Positions 1 to 9,111 of a stretch of 64,000 nt of DNA are shown in pieces. Made by a program: the position numbers and the translations under genes. This stretch comes from Pseudonocardia benzenivorans CB1190. Its GTDB lineage: Bacteria; Actinomycetota; Actinomycetes; Mycobacteriales; Pseudonocardiaceae. Below the pieces are notes generated by a model. The model was not told the origin of the DNA. It saw nothing but the letters and a program-made list of their open reading frames with translations, and made no database searches. Numbering within the stretch: position 1 is the first letter of the stretch; each line of letters opens with the position of its first letter. The stretch covers positions 124,001 through 188,000 of the forward strand of contig NC_015314.1 of assembly GCF_000196675.2 (NCBI RefSeq), written 5' to 3'.

Positions 1-1
1 G

Positions 2-661
2 TCCCGCAACGTGGCCGACTCGCAGATCGTCATGATGGGCCAGGGGATGTGCTCCTACCCCGAGTCGCTCGAGCCTGCCTTCTACCAGAACGAGTACACC
101 AGCCCTGCCCAGCAGGAACGCAGCGCTGCGCACGCAGAGATCACCAAGCGGTACTGCGACGTCCTCCCACCGATGACCACCCCCATCAACGAGACCGACG
201 CCGGCATGTACGAAGGCGACACCGGTCACACGGGCGACCTGAGCGGCAGCGCGCAGCCGGCGGCGGCACCCATCGAAACTCCGGTCGTGCTCAACGAGCC
301 CAACGCGATCAACTATGGCGGCACCGAGAACGTCGTGGAGTGGACGCTGACCAGCGTCGACCGATGCAACGAGAAGCTCCGCCTCGGCGTCACCATGAAG
401 ACGGGATCCACCTACACCCCGGGGACCGACGGCGCCTTCCACGACGCCGAATACATCGGCACCGACGGCGTGACCCATGACCCCGACCTGTACATGACAT
501 CCGAACCGTGCGGCGAAGACCTGCCTCTCGCCTACGACGGGAAGCCCGGGAACACCTACGTGGGGTACGTGACCTACGACGTCCCCGTCGGGAAGGCGTC
601 CACGCTCAAGATCTACGGCACTGACGGGGTGACCCGCACTCTGGACATCACCGGGAAATAG
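2..661 (+). CDS. Secreted-type protein, DUF732/DUF4352-like, 5' end outside window
   Basis: The reading frame is open to the window edge, so the true start and any signal peptide probably lie upstream; the first in-window start is GTG at 11. The N-terminal part, with a Cys in GMCSYPES and another in RYCDVLPP, resembles the small actinobacterial DUF732 fold. The C-terminal half (VVEWTLTSVDRC onward) has the beta-rich look of DUF4352-type domains. Such proteins are usually exported and of unknown function. It faces the leftward transfer operon tail to tail. Family assignment is tentative. Confidence 0.55.
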   Translation, partial: SRNVADSQIVMMGQGMCSYPESLEPAFYQNEYTSPAQQERSAAHAEITKRYCDVLPPMTTPINETDAGMYEGDTGHTGDLSGSAQPAAAPIETPVVLNEPNAINYGGTENVVEWTLTSVDRCNEKLRLGVTMKTGSTYTPGTDGAFHDAEYIGTDGVTHDPDLYMTSEPCGEDLPLAYDGKPGNTYVGYVTYDVPVGKASTLKIYGTDGVTRTLDITGK

Positions 662-692
662 CAGCGGCGGGTCCGGACACCCCCGCTCCCGG

Positions 693-1232
693 TTACTCCG
701 CGGGGAAGGCGCCCGCGGTGAGCGCGGCCTCGTAGAGGAACTCCTCGACCCACCGGTCCGCGCTCACGCGCCCGAGGCTGTCCGGCCGGGCCTCGGCCGC
801 CACAACCGCCGGGCCCGGGTCGAGGCCGGAGACCAGCCCCACACCGGCGAAGGCGCACTCCCACCGGCAGTCCTCATCGGCGCATGCCGTCCCCGTCGGG
901 TCCAGCAACGCCGCCGGGCCGAAGCCGTACCAGCGGCGCGCCTCACCGAGGGCGCGCCGCCACGATCGCCCGACCGGGAACAGCGCGCCCCGCAGCGTCA
1001 GCGCCGGAGCGGGGCCATCCGACTCAGGCCACTCCCAGATCGCGAGAACGTCCTCGTCCAGCTGCGGCAGGAACCCGTGCGCCCGGCGCGTGCGGTGCAC
1101 CTCGAGATCCAGCTCGACGACGGGCCGGCACCGGCAGCCGAACAGCTCCACCGGCGCAAGTACCACACCCCGCCATCCCAGGGCGGCGGCCGCCGCGATA
1201 CCGCTGGCCTGTCGCGCGGAGTGTTCGACCAT
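693..1232 (-). CDS. Hypothetical protein, last gene of transfer operon
   Basis: A 179-residue protein of unknown function, the most distal visible gene of the leftward transfer operon. The ATG at 1232 follows GGGAGAGG at a normal distance and lies 16 bases after the stop of the DUF1173-like gene; a GTG at 1241 is the alternative. No membrane segment is visible. It contains Cys pairs (FGCRCRP; CADEDCRWEC) that could bind metal, and is rich in Trp. The function is unknown; the operon position suggests an accessory conjugation role. Confidence 0.6.
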   Translation of the reverse strand: MVEHSARQASGIAAAAALGWRGVVLAPVELFGCRCRPVVELDLEVHRTRRAHGFLPQLDEDVLAIWEWPESDGPAPALTLRGALFPVGRSWRRALGEARRWYGFGPAALLDPTGTACADEDCRWECAFAGVGLVSGLDPGPAVVAAEARPDSLGRVSADRWVEEFLYEAALTAGAFPAE

Positions 1233-1248
1233 TTCCCCCACCTCTCCC

Positions 1249-2580
1249 TCAGTCGGACGCCGGCTCCGCCGCCGGGCGTGTCACGTCCGGTAGCGGGCCG
1301 CGGGTGTCCCAGTCGAGCAACGGGACGCCCTCCGAGCGGTAGTGGGCGATCTTGGTCTGCTGGCGGGCCGCGTACTCCTCCCGGCCGAGCATGCCCCAGA
1401 CCTCGACCACCGTGGGCGGGTCGGTGTCGGTGAGCACGAAATCGGGCAGCACCACGGCGGTATCGGCGTCGTAGCGCAACGGCTTGGTGAAACTACGGCC
1501 CGCGCCGGTCAGGGCGTCGGCCATGACGACCTCGTGGGAGGAGTCGGCCGGGATGAACCCGGTGTTGGTCAGCATCACCGCCGCCGCCACCGCGGAGAGG
1601 TTGCCGCGCTCGCTGCGCGTCACCAGCGCCAGCACGATCTGCTCGGCCCCGGCGGGCAGCGGCTGGGCCATCGCCGCCGGGGCCGCGCGCTGGATACGCG
1701 CGTGCAGCGCGGTCGAGAAGTACAGCGGGGTGCGGTGATGGCGCAGCTCGCAGCGCTGCCCGTAGCGGGTCGGGGTCCAGGACCGGACCGCGCCGAGCAT
1801 CAGCCCCCGCCGCACCATCCCGTCCCGCTCGCCGAGGCGGGCGGTGAACCGGTCGAACGCTGCCTGATGCCGGTCCGGAGCGGCCGGGTCGAACGGCGGG
1901 ATCACATAGCAGCTCTCAGCGAGCTCCACGCCCGCCGCCGATACTCCGGCCGTGGCCGCCTGCACGCGGGGACTACAGCCCGCCCAGCCCGGCCGGCGAT
2001 CCTCCCGTGCGGTGCCGTCCCAGGTGCTCAGCCCGCCGCGATCCCACAGGTAGTGCAGGACACCGAGGAGGCTCATCCGTGATCGTGCGGCCCCCGGCCC
2101 GGTCGGGGCAGGTGCGCCGGTCGGGGTGTCGGCGGCCGCGGTCCGCACCCGCAGCGGCACCGACAGCGCCACGGTGGCGCTACCGTCGGCGGCCTCGTCG
2201 AGGGCACCGTCGTGGTAGTGGCCCCGGCCCGACCACGCGGTCCCGTCGTTGTGGAACTCGCAGCGCTCGGCGTGCTCACCGCCGCCGCCGGGCCAGCAGG
2301 CCAGGTAGTAGACCCCGGACCGGTGGCGGATCACCAGCCGGGGCGCCGGCGCGACGCACAGACACCACCCGCAGCCGTCGGTGACCTTGGCCTGCTCGAC
2401 CAGCGTCCGGTACGCGCCCGGCGTGCGACGCAGGGCCGCCAACGCCACCTCCCGGCCGGCCAGCCGCACCCGAGTTTGCGGGGCCGAGCGGGCCGGGCGG
2501 GCGGCGGTGTGCCCGCGACTGCTGCCGCGGCGCCCGCGTGTCGCGGGCGGACGTCCTCGGCCGTGCCTCACCGCGCTCAC
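1249..2580 (-). CDS. DUF1173-like conjugative-element protein
   Basis: A 443-residue protein resembling the DUF1173 family, which is found on conjugative elements and has no known activity. Typical features are an early CGWCLC motif, a stretch about reading from the element rather than hydrophobic segments, and a late block with LPDFVLTD followed by VVEVWGM and an Arg/Tyr-rich end. That late block has the spacing of a nuclease-like fold (D...ExW), but this is only suggestive. The GTG start at 2580 overlaps the upstream stop as GTGA, indicating translational coupling. A second GTG at 2571 is possible. Confidence 0.6.
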   Translation of the reverse strand: MSAVRHGRGRPPATRGRRGSSRGHTAARPARSAPQTRVRLAGREVALAALRRTPGAYRTLVEQAKVTDGCGWCLCVAPAPRLVIRHRSGVYYLACWPGGGGEHAERCEFHNDGTAWSGRGHYHDGALDEAADGSATVALSVPLRVRTAAADTPTGAPAPTGPGAARSRMSLLGVLHYLWDRGGLSTWDGTAREDRRPGWAGCSPRVQAATAGVSAAGVELAESCYVIPPFDPAAPDRHQAAFDRFTARLGERDGMVRRGLMLGAVRSWTPTRYGQRCELRHHRTPLYFSTALHARIQRAAPAAMAQPLPAGAEQIVLALVTRSERGNLSAVAAAVMLTNTGFIPADSSHEVVMADALTGAGRSFTKPLRYDADTAVVLPDFVLTDTDPPTVVEVWGMLGREEYAARQQTKIAHYRSEGVPLLDWDTRGPLPDVTRPAAEPASD

Positions 2581-3470
2581 CTCTCCTGGTCCGGGTCGGC
2601 GCTGTCGGGATCGGGGGCGGTGTCGGCCCGCCGGGCGTCGAGGAAGTAGTCCCACCAGCAGTCCCGGCTACTCACCGGCGGCGGTGTGGCCTGGTCGAGC
2701 AGCGGCGGACCGGAGCGCGCGGCATCGAGATGGGCGTCATCGTCGTAGCTGCGCCGCGGTGGGAACCGTTCCGGCAGATACCGCGGCCGATCGGGCGCGG
2801 TATCGCTGGTCAGCAGCGGTGGCGGGTCGCCGCGACGTTCGGCCGCGTCGAGCTGCTCGTGGTGTTGGCGGCGTTCCTCCTCGGTGAGCCGGTGCTTGCC
2901 GGGCGCGCACTCGCGGCCGTCGATCGCCGCAGCCAGGTTCGTCAGCGCCGCGGGTAGCCACCGCACGTGCCATTCCGCGACCAGGTCCGGGCGGGTATCC
3001 GGGGCGCTGGAATCGACATGCAGGGTCCGCAGCCAGGCCAGCTCGCGCACCGCCCGCGGGTGCACCGGCCAGCAGTCCGGCAGCTCGCCGCGGGAGAGCC
3101 GGTAGTCGCGGTTGAGGACATCGGCCACGAACGCGCCCAGCGCATCCCACGCCGCGTGCCGGGCGCCCGGATCGAGCTGTGACCAACGCAGCGCCGGGGT
3201 CAACGACAACGCCTCATCGTCATCATCGGGGCCCCCGACCCCGCCGGCGGCCTCGACCGCCCCGGCCAGGCCGGCCACCCCGACCTCGAGATCGTCGACC
3301 CGCGGGGAGAGCCGGGACACATAGTCGGCGAGCTCGGCCACGTGCCCCGAGGTCTCGCCCACCTTCTGCGTCAGCTCGCGCAGCTGCTCACCGACCTGCA
3401 CCGCGAACGGGCGCCCCCGCCCGGCGCCGTCGGCTCCGGTCGGGGGCGGACCCGGCCCGTCACTGGTCAC
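2577..3470 (-). CDS. Hypothetical protein with N-terminal coiled coil
   Basis: A 297-residue protein of unknown function between the coupling ATPase and the DUF1173-like gene. Residues ~25-75 form a probable coiled coil (QLRELTQKVGETSGH, then VSRLSPRVDDLEVGV). The rest is soluble and charged with several Trp residues (CWWDYF near the end). The GTG start follows GGGAG at 7 bases. Its position in a tightly packed operon with a TraG-type ATPase suggests a structural or adaptor role in transfer; this is inference from location. Confidence 0.6.
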   Translation of the reverse strand: MTSDGPGPPPTGADGAGRGRPFAVQVGEQLRELTQKVGETSGHVAELADYVSRLSPRVDDLEVGVAGLAGAVEAAGGVGGPDDDDEALSLTPALRWSQLDPGARHAAWDALGAFVADVLNRDYRLSRGELPDCWPVHPRAVRELAWLRTLHVDSSAPDTRPDLVAEWHVRWLPAALTNLAAAIDGRECAPGKHRLTEEERRQHHEQLDAAERRGDPPPLLTSDTAPDRPRYLPERFPPRRSYDDDAHLDAARSGPPLLDQATPPPVSSRDCWWDYFLDARRADTAPDPDSADPDQER

Positions 3471-3506
3471 GATCGACTCCCCTCATCCACACCGACCGTC
3501 CTGGCA

Positions 3507-5594
3507 TCATGCGGCCGCCTGCCCCGCCGCGTCCCCAGAACCACTCTCCATGGTGGACGGCGCGGGCTCCACCAGTGCCGGAACATTCGGTGCCGGGAGC
3601 AGGTCCGTGCGCGACCACACCGGAGTGATCCGTACGACCGTGGCCGGGGTCGCGCGATGGATCAGCACCGCATGCCACTGCGGCAGCCGCCGCACCCGAT
3701 CCGGCGGACACACCCGCACCCGCTCATACTTCTCTGAGCCGTCCCCGGTCGGGGCGGGTTCATGCCGGTGCCCGCACAGCGTGGAGACCTTCTCCAAGTC
3801 GTCGTCCAAGGTGAGTCCGCCGTAGACGAGCTTGACGTTGGTGGCGTTCCAGATCGTGTCCATACCGCGGGCGCCCCACCGCTGCGCCAGCTGCGAGGGC
3901 GACTGCACCGCCCACTCGATGTGGATCCCACGGCCGCCGGCGTCGGCGACCCACCGGTCCAGCGGGACCGGCGTGATCAGCGCGGCCTCATCGAGGAACA
4001 GCCCCAGCGGCGGGTCCAGGCGGCCCTTCGGCCGGGTGGCGGCGACCCGCTTCGCGGTCTCGAACACGTGCCCGGTCAACGCTGCCAGCAGCGGCGCCAC
4101 CGTGGCATGCGCCCGATCCGAGCCGACAAGGAACACCGCGCCCTGGCCGGACACGAACGCCTCGGCGTCGAACTCCACCGCCCCCGGGCCGGGGGTGGCC
4201 AGCGCCGCGATCTGCGGGTCGGTCATGAACTGCACCGCCCGCGACAGCGTCATGAAGATCGAATCGCGGGTCTTGCGGGCATCGGTGGCCAGTATCTGGC
4301 GCAGCGACTTCACCGTCCCGGTCGGGACGGTGCCCTGCGGGGCGCGCTGCAGGATCACCAGGGCCTCGGCGGCACCGCCCTGGCGCGGATCGCTGCTCGG
4401 GTCGAACACCCACTGCGCCACCGTGCTCATGTCCCGCCCCGCCAGGTCGGCGGCCATCAACAGTGCGGCCAGCACACTGGCCGACCAGTCGTCCCACCGG
4501 TCGCCGTCGTCGTCGCCCGATGTGGCCGCGCCGACCATGTGCCCGGCCCGCTCGGTCGCGGTCTGCGGATGCGCGCACCCGGCGACCGGGGACCACCACA
4601 CCGACGACCCCAGCTCTCCCAGTCCCTCCGGATTGAACAGCCACACCGGGCCGCGCTGCGCGCGGCCACCGGCGCAGTGCTCGAAGAGGTCGACCTTGGT
4701 CGAGGTCGCCAGCACCGGTCCGCAGTGATCGAGAATGTGATGGCCCATCAGGGCGGTCTTGCCGGTCTGCGGGGGCGCGACCTGCCCGATCACGTCCCGG
4801 TGCGCGCCGTAGCAGTCGGTGCCCAGAACCGGGCCGACCACCGACGTGCCCAGCCAGGTGCCGCACTCCCCCACCGGCAGCCGCTCCACCCGCCCCGGGG
4901 CGGGACGCGCGTCCGTGCCCGGTGGGGTGACCCGCGCGGCCAGGCTCGGGCGGGTCGCGACCGCCGCGGCCCGTACCGAATGCGCGGACAGGTGCCGGTG
5001 CAGATCCCACCAGCCGGCCCAGCCGTCGGTGCCGAACCCGGTACGCACCCGGCCCCGCACACTGTGCGGATACACCGCCCGCGCGACCGGCACTGCCAGG
5101 ACCAGCGCACCGAGTACGAGCTGCGCCGCGGCCACGACCATCACTACCACCGCCGGTAGGCACCACACGCCCACGCCGAACACCAGCCCGGCGAGCGCGA
5201 TCACGCCGCCGCGGCCGCGTAGACCCATCACCGAACCGACGACGATCAGCACCACGGCCACCGCGGCGGCGGTCGCCGTCGGCCAGTACAGCAGTCCGAC
5301 ACCCTGGACCAGCCAGAGCAGCGCACCGAGCTGGGCCGGGGCCCGGCACAGCACCGGCGCGGCTCGGTGCGCGGCGTGCGCCCACCCGGCCGAGGACACC
5401 ATCGACCGCAGCACCGGCAACGCCGCCCACCACCACGCCGACGAGGCAGAGCGGGTCACCGCAGCCCGGGCTGCGGGCGCTCGACCGCGGCGCGGCGGCG
5501 AGACAGCCGGCGGCCGCTCTCCGTCGCACTGCTCCGGGCCGAGGTCGGAAGGCGCCGCGTCCGGGTCCACACTGCGCAGCTCTGTCCTGCTCAC
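3507..5594 (-). CDS. VirD4/TraG-type conjugative coupling ATPase
   Basis: A 695-residue coupling protein that would link the relaxosome to the mating channel and pump DNA by ATP hydrolysis. After ~50 polar residues come several hydrophobic segments (roughly 50-165), then a soluble motor domain. Walker A is APPQTGKTAL near residue 275 and Walker B is LGLFLDEAAL near residue 533. The C-terminal part matches TraM-recognition/TraG-like ATPases of actinobacterial elements. This is the VirD4 type, not the FtsK-like TraB of Streptomyces, which implies single-strand transfer. The ATG overlaps the upstream stop (ATGA). Confidence 0.85.
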   Translation of the reverse strand: MSRTELRSVDPDAAPSDLGPEQCDGERPPAVSPPRRGRAPAARAAVTRSASSAWWWAALPVLRSMVSSAGWAHAAHRAAPVLCRAPAQLGALLWLVQGVGLLYWPTATAAAVAVVLIVVGSVMGLRGRGGVIALAGLVFGVGVWCLPAVVVMVVAAAQLVLGALVLAVPVARAVYPHSVRGRVRTGFGTDGWAGWWDLHRHLSAHSVRAAAVATRPSLAARVTPPGTDARPAPGRVERLPVGECGTWLGTSVVGPVLGTDCYGAHRDVIGQVAPPQTGKTALMGHHILDHCGPVLATSTKVDLFEHCAGGRAQRGPVWLFNPEGLGELGSSVWWSPVAGCAHPQTATERAGHMVGAATSGDDDGDRWDDWSASVLAALLMAADLAGRDMSTVAQWVFDPSSDPRQGGAAEALVILQRAPQGTVPTGTVKSLRQILATDARKTRDSIFMTLSRAVQFMTDPQIAALATPGPGAVEFDAEAFVSGQGAVFLVGSDRAHATVAPLLAALTGHVFETAKRVAATRPKGRLDPPLGLFLDEAALITPVPLDRWVADAGGRGIHIEWAVQSPSQLAQRWGARGMDTIWNATNVKLVYGGLTLDDDLEKVSTLCGHRHEPAPTGDGSEKYERVRVCPPDRVRRLPQWHAVLIHRATPATVVRITPVWSRTDLLPAPNVPALVEPAPSTMESGSGDAAGQAAA

Positions 5595-6562
5595 GCTCCC
5601 ACCTCCACACGATCGGCCGGGCGGGACCCGACCAGCACCAACGCCCCACCCGGGGCCTCGACCTCGTGCTCTACATCGGTGTCCAGGTCGGGGAGCTCGA
5701 GGCGGCGGCGGGCCTCCTGCAGAGCACGACGCCCATTGCGCGGCGACTGACCGAAGATCGCACCGACCTGCTCCCCGGTCAGGTCCTGAGCCGCAACCAG
5801 GCCGTCGCGCAGCAGATCCATCACCTGCCCGACCCGGGCCTCCGAGTCAGCGGCGAGCAGCTCCTCACGCTCCCAACGCCGCTGCCGCGGCGCGGGAGTG
5901 TCCTCCGCCAGACACTCCGGCGGTGGCGTCGTCTCGGGGTCGACCACCACAGGCTGGGGCGAGGCAGGCTGCTCCGCGGCCACAGCCTCGCCCACCGTGA
6001 CCGGCTTCGCCCGCAGTGACGGATCCGCGGCGGCCGCGGCGTAGACCGCGGCCGTGAGCCGGTCCCGCAGGCCCGGGGCCGCCTCGGAGGCCACGAACAC
6101 CACCAGCGGCGGCACCGAATGCGCCAGGATCATCGCCACGTCGGGGTGCGACCACGCCTCCCAGGTGTTCATGGCATACGTCGCACCCACCGTGGTCCAC
6201 CGGGTTCGCCGCGCCCATGCGGTGCTGGCCACCTGCCACCGCGCGGTGATCTGCTCGGCGCGGATCACCGCGATCAACACCAACGACACCATCGGATCCA
6301 GCAGCCACGCCGCAGTCCACTGTGGCGACCACGCCAGTGCGTCCCCCGCGGCGAACTCCTGCACGTTGGTCATGCAGAACGCCAACCCCAGGATGATCCC
6401 GGTCCACATCAGCCAATCCACCTGCGTGCGGACCCGCTCGACCTGCAACGCGATCACATCAGGATTGGTCGCCAGCGCCCGCACCCGAGCTGCCCGCTGC
6501 GCCTCCAGCGCGAGCTGCTCGGCCTGCCCACGCGCCGTCTCCACCGACTTACGCGGCGACAT
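5591..6562 (-). CDS. DUF2637-like (SpdB-type) membrane protein
   Basis: A 323-residue protein with a basic N-terminus and three hydrophobic segments (about residues 45-68 WTGIILGLAFCMTNV, 84-102 LLDPMVSLVLIAVI, 132-152 ILAHSVPPLVVFVASEAA). This pattern matches the DUF2637/SpdB-like proteins of actinobacterial plasmids that act in transfer or spread. The C-terminus (~270-305, GEQVGAIFGQSPRNGRRAL) resembles a helix-turn-helix. The ATG at 6562 was chosen because it overlaps the preceding gene by 14 bases; upstream codons in the frame are not protein-like. Its stop overlaps the coupling-protein start. Confidence 0.75.
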   Translation of the reverse strand: MSPRKSVETARGQAEQLALEAQRAARVRALATNPDVIALQVERVRTQVDWLMWTGIILGLAFCMTNVQEFAAGDALAWSPQWTAAWLLDPMVSLVLIAVIRAEQITARWQVASTAWARRTRWTTVGATYAMNTWEAWSHPDVAMILAHSVPPLVVFVASEAAPGLRDRLTAAVYAAAAADPSLRAKPVTVGEAVAAEQPASPQPVVVDPETTPPPECLAEDTPAPRQRRWEREELLAADSEARVGQVMDLLRDGLVAAQDLTGEQVGAIFGQSPRNGRRALQEARRRLELPDLDTDVEHEVEAPGGALVLVGSRPADRVEVGA

Positions 6563-7004
6563 CGCTCGGCCCCACCGTGCCGGCCACCCTGTCCCGGCGC
6601 GCCGTACGGGCACGCAGCCCCCGCAGCCACGACGCCGCAGCCCGGCGCGAGCGCCGCGCATCGGGCGACGCCAGCTCCGGTCCGGGGACAACCTCCACCG
6701 CACAGCTCCGGCACGGCACACCAGCCGGCACCGTCAACGCCACCGGCCCGATCACCGCACCACACACCGCCCGATACCAACCGTGCACGCTGCCCGCGCT
6801 CAAGTCCTCCGCGGCCACCTCGTGCTCAAGGCCGTCCTCGGTCGCCGTCATCGGCTCCGTCCCGCCCGAACGCAGCGCTACCGCCGGCACGGCAGGGTCG
6901 GTGTCCACCAGGTGCTCACCATGCGGCGGCGCGGCCAGAGACAGATGCGTACGTGCCGACGGGGTGGGCTCGGGCCGCGAAGCGCCCCTTGGGATCCTGG
7001 ACAT
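6549..7004 (-). CDS. Small Cys-containing protein, first gene of transfer operon
   Basis: A 151-residue protein of unknown function. The centre reads WYRAVCGAVIGPVALTVPAG followed by CRSC: a spaced Cys/CxxC arrangement that could bind zinc and recurs next to SpdB-type genes in actinobacterial plasmids. The C-terminus is Arg-rich. The ATG at 7004 follows GGAG at 8 bases. It is the first gene of the leftward operon, immediately downstream of the hairpin and 35-bp palindrome in the divergent control region, so it should be controlled from there. Confidence 0.65.
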   Translation of the reverse strand: MSRIPRGASRPEPTPSARTHLSLAAPPHGEHLVDTDPAVPAVALRSGGTEPMTATEDGLEHEVAAEDLSAGSVHGWYRAVCGAVIGPVALTVPAGVPCRSCAVEVVPGPELASPDARRSRRAAASWLRGLRARTARRDRVAGTVGPSDVAA

Positions 7005-7047
7005 GGGTCGTACTCCTCGGACTCGAAGGCTGGGTTGTGCGATCCAC

Positions 7048-7079
7048 GCCTCGGCCGGTGTTGCTGCACCGGCCGAGGC
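7048..7079. promoter_or_regulatory. 13-bp perfect hairpin in leader of transfer operon
   Basis: GCCTCGGCCGGTG and its exact reverse complement are separated by six bases (TTGCTG). It lies between the start of the leftward operon (7004) and the 35-bp palindrome. There is no T-tract, so it may be an attenuator, operator or mRNA-stabilising stem rather than a terminator. Confidence 0.6.
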
Positions 7080-7085
7080 TCCCTC

Positions 7086-7120
7086 AAGACTAGCGAATAT
7101 TCCGAATATTCGCTAGTCTT
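7086..7120. promoter_or_regulatory. Perfect 35-bp palindrome, probable operator
   Basis: Two exact 17-base arms (AAGACTAGCGAATATTC and its reverse complement) flank a single C. It is AT-rich in a 70% G+C region and sits between the leftward transfer operon and the rightward regulatory cassette. The AATATTC element recurs once more at 7211-7222. This is the arrangement of a divergent operator bound by a dimeric regulator such as a KorA/GntR-type protein; the binding protein is not identified. Confidence 0.75.
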
Positions 7121-7210
7121 CGGGTCCTGTTGGCTGCTTAAGGAGGCGAGCTGGCTGATCAAGGCTCGTTTCGCGGCGCTGCTGTGCCAGCTACCCTCCA
7201 CCGTGCGTCT

Positions 7211-7222
7211 GGAATATTCGGC
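7211..7222. promoter_or_regulatory. Isolated copy of the palindrome core (GGAATATTCGGC)
   Basis: It shares the GAATATTCG core with the 35-bp palindrome and lies 21 bases before the start of the rightward cassette. It is a plausible second, weaker binding site for the same regulator. Evidence is sequence similarity only. Confidence 0.4.
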
Positions 7223-7242
7223 ATGAGGCACGTGGAGGCGGA

Positions 7243-7560
7243 ATGCTGGTGCAAAAGATCGCGGCCATGGACTGCGAGGGCGGTAACTGCCCGAACACCT
7301 ACGCGACCGACCGCGGGACCGTGGTCGTACAAGGAGACCTCGTGAAGGACAACTCCCACGCGGTTGTCGTCCCGAGCGAACTGCTGCGGCGGCACGCGGC
7401 GGCGATCGGTCACGGGAACTGGGCCGGCCCAGCCGAACAGCTTCCTGGCGATCGCGTTCTCGTGCGGGGCCGTCAGGTGACCGACTCAGACGTGCTGCAG
7501 GCGATCGGTGCGCCTGCCAACGAGAACCTGATCGAGATCGGTGAGGTGGTCGCGGCATGA
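7243..7560 (+). CDS. Small protein of the DUF6879/XRE cassette
   Basis: A 105-residue protein with a conserved start (AMDCEGGNCPNTYATDRGT) that I recognise as recurring upstream of DUF6879 and XRE-DUF5753 genes in actinomycetes. Its function is unknown. The ATG at 7243 follows GGAGG closely. Its end overlaps the DUF6879 gene as ATGA, so the two are co-translated. Two Cys near the start (C..G.C) are conserved-looking. The closest upstream regulatory feature is the AATATTC site at 7211. Confidence 0.7.
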   Translation: MLVQKIAAMDCEGGNCPNTYATDRGTVVVQGDLVKDNSHAVVVPSELLRRHAAAIGHGNWAGPAEQLPGDRVLVRGRQVTDSDVLQAIGAPANENLIEIGEVVAA

Positions 7561-8138
7561 GCGCTGAGGAGCTCGGCCGGATGTACGGCCGCTTCACCGA
7601 CTACGCGTGGCGCTACGAAGGTCGCGACGTCTACACCGTCGACGGCGAGCAGGAGCGCATCGATGCGTTTCTGCGCAGTGGGGTAGTACCTCGCAAGACC
7701 CGGGACAACAACGGGTGGATCCGGGTCGTCGAAGACGTGTGTGCGCGCGGCGCCTCTGTCGGCCGGGTCCGCGTCGTCGGCCACCCCGTTACCGACTACA
7801 CGCGGTTCGAGTTCGCCGCCTACCCCGACAACATCGACGCAGGGGAAGACGTGCAGGTGATCGAGCGCCAGCAGCTCGATCGTGCTTGGGACTCTGTCCC
7901 CGACTTCTGGCTCTTCGACGACACGACGGCATTCGTCCAACACTTTGATGAGGGCGGCCGCTTCCTCGGCGCCGAGCTCGTGGACAACGTCGCGCCGTTC
8001 CTGGAGATCCGCAGGATGCTCCTCGAACCTGGTCGCACCGTCGGCGCCGAGCGCTACGCCCTGGACTCCGTCCCCCAACAGCGACGGGGCCACGTGCCCG
8101 CGCCGCCGGCGCTGCACGTGCCCTCACTGAGCCACTAG
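7557..8138 (+). CDS. DUF6879 family protein
   Basis: A 193-residue protein matching DUF6879, a soluble actinobacterial family of unknown activity. Family-like pieces are YGRFTDYAWRYEGRDVY near the start, SVGRVRVVGHPVTDYTRFEF in the middle and WLFDDTTAFV later. It forms a three-gene cassette with the overlapping upstream gene and the XRE regulator 19 bases downstream. Members of such cassettes have been proposed to be toxin-antitoxin-like or developmental regulators; nothing here decides that. Confidence 0.8.
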   Translation: MSAEELGRMYGRFTDYAWRYEGRDVYTVDGEQERIDAFLRSGVVPRKTRDNNGWIRVVEDVCARGASVGRVRVVGHPVTDYTRFEFAAYPDNIDAGEDVQVIERQQLDRAWDSVPDFWLFDDTTAFVQHFDEGGRFLGAELVDNVAPFLEIRRMLLEPGRTVGAERYALDSVPQQRRGHVPAPPALHVPSLSH

Positions 8139-8157
8139 CCGAGAAGGGAACCCGGGA

Positions 8158-9021
8158 TTGCAGAAGGCCAAGCAGCAGCTCGGTGCGCGGTTGCGCTCGC
8201 GGCGGAAGGCCGCGGGCCTGACCGGCACCGAGCTTGGTCGGCTGCTCGGGATCTCTCAGGCCACCGTCTCGAAGTTGGAGAACGGACAGGCGCGCGTCGA
8301 CGAGGAACTCGTACGTGCATGGATCAATCACAGCGCGGACACGAAGGGCGCGGACGCGGAGTCTGTGCTTGCAGCCGCCGTCGACTCTGCCGGGATGGTC
8401 GATTGGCCGACGTTGCATGGGACTGGCTGGCGTGAGCACCAGCAACGCTACGACGAGCTCGAACGCAACGCCGCGCTCATCAAGGTGTTCCAGAACGCGC
8501 TGATCCCAGGGTTGTTCCAGACCGCCCGCTACGCGCGCTTCCTCATGAGGGAAGTTGTCGGGCTCGAAGCAGAGGCAGCCGACGCGGCCGTCATGGCCCG
8601 AGTCAGTCGACAAGACCTGCTGTACCGGCCCTCGACCCGATTGGAGGCCGTCGTTACCGAAGCGGTTCTTCGTCACCGCCTCGGCGGCGCGGCCGTGATG
8701 GCTGAGCAGCTGCTCCACCTTGCCGACGTCGCCGACCTGCCGACAGTCTCGTTCCGGGTCATCCCCGTCGACACGGACATGCCGAGCCGGTACGGAGCCA
8801 GCTTCGATCTGTTCGAGCCGGGCGCGGACGACGAGCGGACGACCGTCGTCGTCGAACTCGAGGCCAGCGAGTACCGCGAGGATGACCCCGGCCGGGTCGA
8901 GCGCTACCGACACCGCCATCAGATCTACCGCGACGCAGCACTCAGCGAGGAAGCCTCCCGGGATCTCGTCCGGCGCCTTGCGCAAGACCTGCGTAGTGAG
9001 GTTTTCCCTCCTTCCCCCTGA
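8158..9021 (+). CDS. XRE-family regulator with DUF5753 (Scr1-like)
   Basis: A 287-residue transcription regulator. Residues ~5-60 are an XRE helix-turn-helix (LGARLRSRRKAAGLTGTELG, then ISQATVSKLENGQARV). The remainder is a DUF5753 domain (LIPGLFQTARYARFLM is diagnostic), with LVRRLAQDL at the end. The start is TTG at 8158 after GAAGGG; no ATG or GTG fits better. Related proteins act as antitoxin-like regulators and control neighbouring genes. It is the most likely candidate in the window to act on the divergent operator region, but that is inference. Confidence 0.85.
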   Translation: MQKAKQQLGARLRSRRKAAGLTGTELGRLLGISQATVSKLENGQARVDEELVRAWINHSADTKGADAESVLAAAVDSAGMVDWPTLHGTGWREHQQRYDELERNAALIKVFQNALIPGLFQTARYARFLMREVVGLEAEAADAAVMARVSRQDLLYRPSTRLEAVVTEAVLRHRLGGAAVMAEQLLHLADVADLPTVSFRVIPVDTDMPSRYGASFDLFEPGADDERTTVVVELEASEYREDDPGRVERYRHRHQIYRDAALSEEASRDLVRRLAQDLRSEVFPPSP

Positions 9022-9111
9022 CAAGGTGGCGGCCTCGGATCTCCGACCCCAGTGGTCGCTGTCACCGGGCGGGCCATCGCAGGCCAGCACGCGCAGCCAG
9101 GCCTGCAGCGG

